DNA of 64,000 nt from Bacteroidales bacterium. GTDB lineage: Bacteria > Bacteroidota > Bacteroidia > Bacteroidales > P3. The notes beneath the pieces were generated by a model that was given only the letters and a program-made list of their open reading frames with translations, made no database searches and was not told the origin of the DNA. A program made the translations under genes and the position numbers. Of the stretch, positions 58,123 to 64,000 are shown one piece after another; the first letter of the stretch is position 1, and each line of letters begins with the position of its first letter. Location of the stretch: assembly GCA_017429685.1 (NCBI GenBank), contig JAFROL010000027.1:78939-142938 (forward strand), given 5' to 3'.

Positions 58123-58173
58123 CAGTTCTTATATCGTTCTTATATCGCGAATATAAGAACGATATAAGAACTG
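58123..58173. repeat. Long palindrome, copy 4
   Basis: Perfect 23-bp arms, loop CGCGA. Farther out, TTTTTCCACACCGTT (58102-58116) is nearly inverted at 58180-58194 (one mismatch), so the palindromic arrangement extends to the flanks as in copy 2. Confidence 0.92.
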
Positions 58174-58246
58174 AATAAAAACGGTATGGAAAAATACGGC
58201 CCTGTGGGGCACGAATCGGTATCGAGGTTACGGTTCTGAAGAAAAA

Positions 58247-58282
58247 GGGCCGGACAGGTGCCTTTACGCACCCATCCGGCCC
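58247..58282 (-). terminator. Terminator of the 1074-aa oxidoreductase gene
   Basis: GGGCCGGA and TCCGGCCC stems plus an inner GGTGC/GCACC stem, followed on the minus strand by CTTTTTC. Confidence 0.88.
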
Positions 58283-58315
58283 CACAGTACGCTAACGGCC
58301 AGGCCGTTGCGACTT

Positions 58316-61300
58316 CTACTTGAAAGCGTTCTCGCTAAGGCCTTTGCCGCTCAGGGCCAGGTCTTTCATATACGACGGCACGTCGTGTCCGAGGTACTTC
58401 TCGACGTATAGTTTGGCCAGATACTGGCCCAGCATAAAGCCGTGGCCGCGAAGACCCGTCAAGAGGCCCACCTCGGGGTCGACGATGTAGCGCGGCTCGG
58501 TGTAGCGGCCGGCCCAGACGGCGTGGAAGCCCACCTCGCGCAGGTTGGGGATCCACTCGGCGAAGACCTCGCTGACAATCTCGAGGAACTCCTTGCTGTT
58601 GTACTTGATGTTCTGGCGCGTCTCGTAGGCGTCGGTGTCGGGGCTGGCGCAGCCGATAATCTGGCCCGTGTGGGCAAACTGCTGGCCATAGACGGCGCTG
58701 AAGCCTTTATAGTGGCGACGGTCGATAATCATATCGAGCGCATCGCCGCCGATGCCCATCATCGGCAGACGGCGCGTGATGAAGGCCTGGTGCTTGACGG
58801 GATAGAGGCCCGTGTCGATGCCCAGCATATCGGTGAAGCGCTCGGCGCCCCACCCCATCGAGTTGACGAAATGCTCGCAGTCGTACTCGACATAGCGGCC
58901 CTCGTGGGTGCGCACCAGCGCCAGTGTGCGGCTGCCGTTGCGCTGCACGTGCAGCAGCTCGCAGTCCTCATAGACGCGTCCGCCGAGCGACTTGCCGATG
59001 CCGCGGATGTAGTCGATTACACGGCCCGGCGTGGCCTGCCAGCAGTCGCGCGTCATCAGGGCGTGGCTGTAGGTGGTCTTCGTGTCGTCCCACAGCGGCG
59101 AAATCTCCTTCTTGAAGTCCTTGCGGTCCACCATATAGGCATCGCTCCAGGCGCGCGAAGCGTCGAGCGAACGGTAGGTGGCGTCGTCGTGGACCAGGTT
59201 GACGTAGCGCGTGGGTTTGAAGTTGATGTTGTGCACCTTCTGGATGCTCATAAAAATCTCGCGGTTGTGCATTGCGATGTCGGCAATGTCGGGGTTGGAG
59301 AAGGCCGGACGGCCGCCGCCGATGTTGCGCCACGATGCGCCGCGGCTCCAGTTGACGAGGACTGGTTTCATTCCCGCTTCGCTGAAATAGCGGAACAGCG
59401 AGCTGCCCGCAATGCCGCCGCCGGCGATGAGGACACGCACCTCCTCGCGAGTGACGTTGTTGTCCTTCGGGAAGACGAACACCTCCTTGGTGCCTTCGGT
59501 GTAGACGTCGCCCAGCGTGACGGGGGCCGACAGCGGGGCGCGCGGCGTGGCGTCGCCGGTCACCTCGATGCCGTAGCTGCGCAGTATCTGGCGCGCACGC
59601 GGTATGCAGCGCTTGCCGCGGCAGGGACCCATACCCATACGGGTGATGTGCTTCAGTTCGTCAACCGAGATATACTTGCGGTCGCCGATGACGGCCAGCA
59701 GCTCGTCGAGCTTCACGTCCTCGCAGTGGCAGACGTATGTCTCCGACTCGACGCTGCCGCAGGGCGGCTTCAGCTGCAGCGGTTCGGGATAACGCTCCTT
59801 GACTATGAAGCCTTTGACGTCGGTCATTGCGCCGTTGCACGTGCCGACCTTGACGCGCGCCACGTTGGTCTTGTTGGGCTTGCGCAGTATCTTTTCTATT
59901 ACGCCTTCGCCAATCTTGCTGCCGTTGTTGTCGACCAGGAAGACCTCTTTGCCCTCCTCCACATCGTACTCGATTGGCAAGAAACACCACTGTTTTTCAA
60001 CGTTGTAGCCAAAAATTGCCAGACCCGGGCACTGGTAGACGCACTCCATACAGCCGATGCACTTGTCGTAGTCGACAACCGGTGTCGACGAGGTCGAGGC
60101 CTTGCTGATGGCACCCTGCGGACAGCTGAACGAGCAGGGGTTGCAGGCGAAGCCGTAGAGGCAGTCCATCTGGACGAAGGGTTTGATTTTCTGACGCTCC
60201 GCGTTAGGCAGATTGGGTTTTTCGAGCAGGCGAACAGGGTGCTGCTGCGAGTCGATATACTGGCGCGAAATATCGAGATATTCGTCGTAGTTGAAGCGGA
60301 TGCCCATATTCTGCGCCACCTCGTAGGCAGCCTGGCGGCCACGCAGCACAGCGCTGGTGCCTTCGCCTATGCGCACGGCGTCGCCGGCGGCGTAGGTGTT
60401 GGTTCCAAAGACGTCCTTGCCCTTCACCAGCAACTGGTTGTCGGGCACAAGGCCGGTGCAGATGTTTATTATGTCGATGCCCTCAAGCACCTGCTCGGTG
60501 CCAGGAATGGGCTTGAAGTTTTCGCATTTGGCAATGACGGCACCCGTTATGCCTGTGCGGTCGGCGTTGGGGATGGCACGCACCAGCGTCCAGCCCGTCA
60601 TAATCGGGATGCCCAGACGGCGCACACGGTTAGCCTGGACAGGAAAACCGCCCTCGCGCGGCATAGCCTCGATGATGGCGCGGATGTTGGCTCCGGCCTG
60701 CATTCCCTGATAGGAAGTGAGGTAGCCGATATTGCCGGCGCCGACGGTCAGCACGTTCTTGCCCAGCAGCGTATGCTCCTGGTTCATCATCTTCTGGAAC
60801 ACGGCGGCGGTGTAGACACCAGGCACGTCGTCGTTCTCGAAGGTGGGCATAAACGGCACAGCACCCGTAGCCACGACGAGGTGGTCGGCATCGATGTAGG
60901 CCACCTCCTGTGTCTCGACGTTCTTCAAGGCTATGCGACGGCCCTCGAGCAGGTCCCACACCACGCTGTTGAGCAGTATGCCGCTGTGGTCGTCGCCGGC
61001 AAGGGTTTTGGCAATGTCGAAACCACGCATACCGCCGAACTTTTTCTCTTTTTCGAAGAAGAAGAACTGGTGGGTCTGCATATTGAACTGGCCACCGATG
61101 CGGGCATTGCTGTCCACGACGATGTTGTCGATGCCGAAGGCATTGAGCTGTTCGCGGCAGGCCAGACCGGCAGGACCGGCACCGATGATGGCCACTTGGG
61201 TCTTGTAGACCTTCACTTCGCGAGGAGCGACGGGCAACGCCTCGGGCATATAGTCCTTCTGCAACTCGCGGACTTCCTTGACGTTGTCGACTGGGGTGAT

Positions 61301-61540
61301 GCATATGCGGCGTATCTTGCCGTCGACCAGCATCTCGCAGGCACCGCACTTGCCGATGCCGCACTCGAGGCTGCGCGGGCAGCCGCTAATGCTATGGCTG
61401 TGAACAGGAAAACCAGCCTGGTGAAGCGCAGCGGCAATGGTGTAACCTCTGCGGCCTTCGACCTTCTTTCCGTTGAAGACGAATTCCACAATCTCGCTCT
61501 GTGGAATGTCGAGAATAGGGTGTTTTTCGATCTTATACAT
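58316..61540 (-). CDS. Multidomain iron-sulfur flavoprotein (HcnA-HcnB-HcnC-like fusion)
   Basis: 1074 residues. Order: [2Fe-2S] domain with Cys 54, 60, 65, 68 and 80 (GCPRSLECGIGKCGACEML); pyridine-nucleotide-disulfide oxidoreductase-type FAD domain (VAIIGAGPAGLA, about 117-400); two ferredoxin-like clusters (CLYGFACNPCSFSCPQ and CIGCMECVYQCPG); BFD-type [2Fe-2S] (VCHCEDVKL...GMGPCRGKRC); second FAD domain of DAO type (VLIAGGGIAGSS, about 710 to the end). Proteins with the HcnABC or hydroxyproline/opine dehydrogenase layout oxidise amino acids or amines; here all subunits and an extra ferredoxin are one chain. Cytosolic. Promoter at 61600-61631. Confidence 0.88.
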   Translation of the reverse strand: MYKIEKHPILDIPQSEIVEFVFNGKKVEGRRGYTIAAALHQAGFPVHSHSISGCPRSLECGIGKCGACEMLVDGKIRRICITPVDNVKEVRELQKDYMPEALPVAPREVKVYKTQVAIIGAGPAGLACREQLNAFGIDNIVVDSNARIGGQFNMQTHQFFFFEKEKKFGGMRGFDIAKTLAGDDHSGILLNSVVWDLLEGRRIALKNVETQEVAYIDADHLVVATGAVPFMPTFENDDVPGVYTAAVFQKMMNQEHTLLGKNVLTVGAGNIGYLTSYQGMQAGANIRAIIEAMPREGGFPVQANRVRRLGIPIMTGWTLVRAIPNADRTGITGAVIAKCENFKPIPGTEQVLEGIDIINICTGLVPDNQLLVKGKDVFGTNTYAAGDAVRIGEGTSAVLRGRQAAYEVAQNMGIRFNYDEYLDISRQYIDSQQHPVRLLEKPNLPNAERQKIKPFVQMDCLYGFACNPCSFSCPQGAISKASTSSTPVVDYDKCIGCMECVYQCPGLAIFGYNVEKQWCFLPIEYDVEEGKEVFLVDNNGSKIGEGVIEKILRKPNKTNVARVKVGTCNGAMTDVKGFIVKERYPEPLQLKPPCGSVESETYVCHCEDVKLDELLAVIGDRKYISVDELKHITRMGMGPCRGKRCIPRARQILRSYGIEVTGDATPRAPLSAPVTLGDVYTEGTKEVFVFPKDNNVTREEVRVLIAGGGIAGSSLFRYFSEAGMKPVLVNWSRGASWRNIGGGRPAFSNPDIADIAMHNREIFMSIQKVHNINFKPTRYVNLVHDDATYRSLDASRAWSDAYMVDRKDFKKEISPLWDDTKTTYSHALMTRDCWQATPGRVIDYIRGIGKSLGGRVYEDCELLHVQRNGSRTLALVRTHEGRYVEYDCEHFVNSMGWGAERFTDMLGIDTGLYPVKHQAFITRRLPMMGIGGDALDMIIDRRHYKGFSAVYGQQFAHTGQIIGCASPDTDAYETRQNIKYNSKEFLEIVSEVFAEWIPNLREVGFHAVWAGRYTEPRYIVDPEVGLLTGLRGHGFMLGQYLAKLYVEKYLGHDVPSYMKDLALSGKGLSENAFK

Positions 61541-61599
61541 AATATATTATGCTATGGATTAATAATTTGTAGAGTTTTGTCGTTTCTTGAAAAACACAA

Positions 61600-61631
61600 C
61601 AAAATTAGTAATTAAGATAGAAAAAAACAAA
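61600..61631 (-). promoter_or_regulatory. Promoter of the multidomain oxidoreductase gene
   Basis: TTTG (61631-61628), 20 bp, TAATTTTG (61607-61600), 60 nt before the ATG. Confidence 0.65.
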
Positions 61632-61705
61632 AAAAAAGGCGTTTTTTTTCAAAAAAAACACCAATAGCCACTGTATTACAACGTCTCTTCGGCTCGTGGC
61701 TGCGC

Positions 61706-62950
61706 TCAGAAAGCGCGGCTTCGCCAAGCGACACGCCGAAGCGGAAATCCGTAGAAGGGTGTCCAATTGTCGAGATATGGCAGCCATTGACGGCGTCGTT
61801 TGGCAGGCTGCGCCTTGTCGTAGAAACGGATTTCCTGTATGCGATAGAGGTTTCCAATGTCGGCCTGGCAGCCCAGCAGCAGGTCGCGCGTCGAGCGGTC
61901 GAATCGTTCCAAGCGGCTGAGCTCGCTGCCTTTGACATCATATATTTCAGGATAGGACATTGCATCGGACGAAGGGACGATGCGATATTGGCGGCGTCCG
62001 CCATCGACGACGGCACGGTGTACAAACACAGGCATATAGGCGCAGCTGTAGACTTCGGTTTTGTCGCCCTGTTTCAGCAGTTCCAGTTCGAACATTATGC
62101 CGCCGTTGCAGTCCTCGTCCTGCTGGTTGGAGAAGAAATTGCCCAGCGAGTAAACAACTGGCTCGGGATAGCGGTCGTTGTCGGGATTGGCATCGATGGT
62201 AAGGTTCTGAACCACGTGGGGATGTGCACCAACCACAGCACCACAGCCGTGGTCGAACAGCCAACGGGCGATGCTCTGCTGTTCTTTATTGTTGTGACGC
62301 TGATACTCAACGCCCCAGTGCATCAGGGCGATGATAAAGTCAGCACCATAGCGTTGTGCCTTTTCGATATCCTGCAGCATCTGCACAGTATCGATCAGAT
62401 TGACAATATTCGGCTTGGGCACATTGATTCCATTTGTTCCATAGGTGTAGTTGAGCAGCGCCAGACGGATGCCGTTGCGGCTGACAATCAGCGGATAGCT
62501 TTCAATTCGCTGCTGCTCGTCGGCGTAGGTGCCAAGATGCGGGATGTCGAGCGAGTCGAGGATGCGGAGGGTGCGTTCAATACCGCGGCGCCCCTTGTCC
62601 ACACTGTGGTTGTTGGCGGTGGCGAAGATGTCGAAACCAGCGTCGCGAGCAGCTGCGGCGTAGGCGTCGGGCGACGAAAAGCAGGGGAAACCAGTATATG
62701 GTTTGCCCGCCAGGGTGACTTCGAGATTCAGTATCGCCAAGTCAGCCGACTCGACATAGTCTTTTATATAACGAAAACAGGGCTCGTAGTCGTAGCTGCC
62801 GTCGGACTGCTGCGCCGCCTTATGCAGCGGCATATGTCCCATCAGATCGCCGGCGAAGACAAGTCGAAGATGACCATCAGCCTGTTGAGCTGCGGCTTTG
62901 CAGGCCACAGCAACCAAGAGCATCAGGCAAAAGAGCCTCTTGAGGCGCAT
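61706..62950 (-). CDS. CapA family (poly-gamma-glutamate biosynthesis-like) phosphoesterase
   Basis: 414 residues with signal peptide (MRLKRLFCLMLLVAVACKAAAQ). CapA/metallophosphatase motifs in order: FAGDLMGHMPLH, DLAILNLEVTLAG, FATANNHSVDKG, ALMHWGVEYQ, GAHPHVVQ. Secreted or periplasmic. In Bacillus CapA takes part in polyglutamate export; Bacteroidota homologues lack the CapBC partners, as here, so the substrate is unknown. Small lipoprotein gene lies 21 nt upstream, probably cotranscribed. Confidence 0.88.
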   Translation of the reverse strand: MRLKRLFCLMLLVAVACKAAAQQADGHLRLVFAGDLMGHMPLHKAAQQSDGSYDYEPCFRYIKDYVESADLAILNLEVTLAGKPYTGFPCFSSPDAYAAAARDAGFDIFATANNHSVDKGRRGIERTLRILDSLDIPHLGTYADEQQRIESYPLIVSRNGIRLALLNYTYGTNGINVPKPNIVNLIDTVQMLQDIEKAQRYGADFIIALMHWGVEYQRHNNKEQQSIARWLFDHGCGAVVGAHPHVVQNLTIDANPDNDRYPEPVVYSLGNFFSNQQDEDCNGGIMFELELLKQGDKTEVYSCAYMPVFVHRAVVDGGRRQYRIVPSSDAMSYPEIYDVKGSELSRLERFDRSTRDLLLGCQADIGNLYRIQEIRFYDKAQPAKRRRQWLPYLDNWTPFYGFPLRRVAWRSRAF

Positions 62951-62971
62951 AGCGTCGGCCTTTGGAGGCGG

Positions 62972-63382
62972 TTATCGTCTGATGAAAGTATATTTGCGCA
63001 ACGCGCTGAATGTGGGTTTATACCACAATGTCAGCGTATTGTACGAATCTCTGAAGCTCAGGTCAAGCTCATAGTATTCAGTGTAATAGTCCTCGCCGTC
63101 GTACTCTTCGTGCGAAATATGCAGCACCGAGTCCCTATCGATATAATAATACCAATACTCATCGCTGGTAAACGGGCGATAGCTCCACGAGCCGTTCTGG
63201 ACTTCTATATCTGTCTCGTCGATATACAGTATCAATGCGCCATCCTTGGCATTGGCATCGCTGTCCTTGGCATTGGCGACACTGGCCCACTTGCCGATAA
63301 GCATCGAGTTGTCGATAGAGTCATCCTCGCAGGAGACAAATAAAACACCACAGAGAAAGGTTAGTAATAATAACTTTTTCAT
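62972..63382 (-). CDS. Small lipoprotein, unknown
   Basis: 136 residues from the ATG at 63380-63382: lipobox MKKLLLLTFLCGVLFVSC (Cys 18). NAKDSDANAKDG is a short internal repeat. The rest (ALILYIDETDIEVQNGSWSYRPFTSDEYWYYYIDRDSVLHISHEEYDGED...LTLWYKPTFSALRKYTFIRR) resembles lipocalin-like small domains found in Bacteroidota lipoproteins. A longer in-frame start at 63535 runs through the CTAG repeat and was rejected. Confidence 0.7.
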   Translation of the reverse strand: MKKLLLLTFLCGVLFVSCEDDSIDNSMLIGKWASVANAKDSDANAKDGALILYIDETDIEVQNGSWSYRPFTSDEYWYYYIDRDSVLHISHEEYDGEDYYTEYYELDLSFRDSYNTLTLWYKPTFSALRKYTFIRR

Positions 63383-63479
63383 ATAATCATTGTTTGCTTT
63401 TATATCAATAAACGGACGAAAGAAAAAAATATTACATCTGACAGCCATTTTTGACAAAAAAGACATCAAACTAATTTTT

Positions 63480-63533
63480 CTAGAATCACTAGTACTACTA
63501 GTAATACTAGGAATACTAGAGTTCCTAGAGTCC
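63480..63533. repeat. 9-bp phased CTAG repeat, second array
   Basis: Six CTAGNNNNN units with exact 9-bp spacing from 63480, ending with a degenerate ATAG. Matches the array at 1-40 in period and core. Located between the lipoprotein gene and the rRNA operon terminator. Confidence 0.75.
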
Positions 63534-63544
63534 ATAGCAAAAAA

Positions 63545-63570
63545 AAAGGGAACCGAAATCGGTTCCCTTT
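63545..63570 (-). terminator. Terminator of the rRNA operon
   Basis: AAAGGGAACCGA / TCGGTTCCCTTT, with a T run (TTTTTTTGC) on the minus strand downstream. Directly after 5S. Confidence 0.9.
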
Positions 63571-63577
63571 AAAAAAA

Positions 63578-63687
<110 letters not shown>

Positions 63688-63747
63688 ATCAGGTTCTGTG
63701 GTCCATTGCTGTGCCACAGCTGACTATTGGCTGGAGACATATAAGAG

Positions 63748-64000
63748 ATTTACGGAAAGTCTTCGGGTAATTAGTACCGCTCGGCTTTGACATCGCTGCC
63801 TTTACACCTGCGGCCTATCAAGGTCGTAGTCTGCGACCACCCTGTAACGAAGTCTCATCTTGGGGCCGGCTTCGCACTTAGATGCTTTCAGCGCTTATCC
63901 GATCCAGACATAGCTACCCGGCGGTGCCACTGGCGTTACAACCGGTACACTAGAGGTCTGTCCAACTCGGTCCTCTCGTACTAGAGTCAGAGCCCCTCAA
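63748..64000 (-). rRNA. rrl: 23S ribosomal RNA, 3' end (partial)
   Basis: The minus strand contains the sarcin-ricin loop AGTACGAGAGGACCGAGTTG (complement around 63960-63982) and the conserved segment GGATAAGCGCTGAAAGCATC. The gene runs off the window edge, so only about 250 nt of the 3' end are present. The 3' terminus is estimated from the conserved end. Confidence 0.93.

Larger units (their letters stand above)
57969..58315. other. Intergenic region with promoter, palindrome and terminator
   Basis: 347 bp, all minus-strand context. Contains the TlpA-gene promoter, the long palindrome copy 4 and the terminator of the oxidoreductase gene. No gene seen. Confidence 0.6.

Noticed and set aside
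58442-61615. 1057-residue open frame on the plus strand opposite the multidomain oxidoreductase
   Set aside because: The minus frame has clear cofactor motifs; the antisense frame has low-complexity A/V/D/H-rich sequence, no motifs and arises from GC-rich codon bias.

Overview
The window looks like chromosomal DNA of an uncultured member of the Bacteroidales (Bacteroidota). Four things point there: promoters of the Bacteroidota type (TTTG, 19-20 bp, TAnnTTTG); surface proteins ending in type A sorting domains of the type IX secretion system; a BspA-like leucine-rich-repeat protein; and general absence of Shine-Dalgarno sites. No phage, insertion sequence, CRISPR array or tRNA gene was recognised. 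The window ends inside an rRNA operon read on the minus strand (terminator, 5S, 3' end of 23S).

Layout. 1-5.4 kb: rpsB-tsf, ribonuclease H, then a tight prmC/DUF2156/GNAT-like operon. 5.4-7 kb: AT-rich island with one small lipoprotein and repeats. 7-12.2 kb (minus): indolepyruvate:ferredoxin oxidoreductase iorAB, a lipoprotein, a sodium:solute symporter and a radical SAM protein. 12.7-14.3 kb: BASS-type transporter and nitroreductase. 14.4-18.5 kb (minus): ECF sigma factor with a membrane partner, an AAA/DUF4143 ATPase, rsgA. 18.6-24.4 kb: propeller/papain-like fusion translationally coupled to a GH2 beta-galactosidase. 24.6-30.9 kb (minus): secreted and surface proteins. 31.4-36.2 kb (minus): second ECF sigma/membrane pair, then a redox/envelope operon. 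36.5-45 kb: LytTR regulator divergent from fabH-fabF-fabZ-fabG-acp-etfB-etfA-acyl-CoA dehydrogenase. 45-50.5 kb: T9SS adhesin, an ATPase fragment, a lipoprotein, an M48/TerB protease. 50.5-55.8 kb (minus): partner-switching and alarmone operon. 56-63.4 kb: membrane protein, TlpA-like thioredoxin, 1074-aa multidomain oxidoreductase, CapA-like protein, lipoprotein.

Two gene sets deserve most attention. (1) 50.5-55.8 kb encodes a membrane SpoIIE-type phosphatase, an RsbW-like kinase, an RsbV-like STAS protein, a RelA/SpoT synthetase and an HD hydrolase fused to an APH-like kinase: apparently a sensor-to-(p)ppGpp circuit. (2) 37.6-45 kb has a near-complete type II fatty acid synthesis set in which the reductase step has no FabI/FabK, but ETF and an acyl-CoA dehydrogenase follow in the same operon.

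At sequence level, CATG appears to be missing from the whole window (about 200-250 expected). Repeats are abundant: heptanucleotide arrays also inside prmC, rsgA and lacZ; four copies of a roughly 50-bp perfect palindrome; 9-bp CTAG-phased repeats at both ends.
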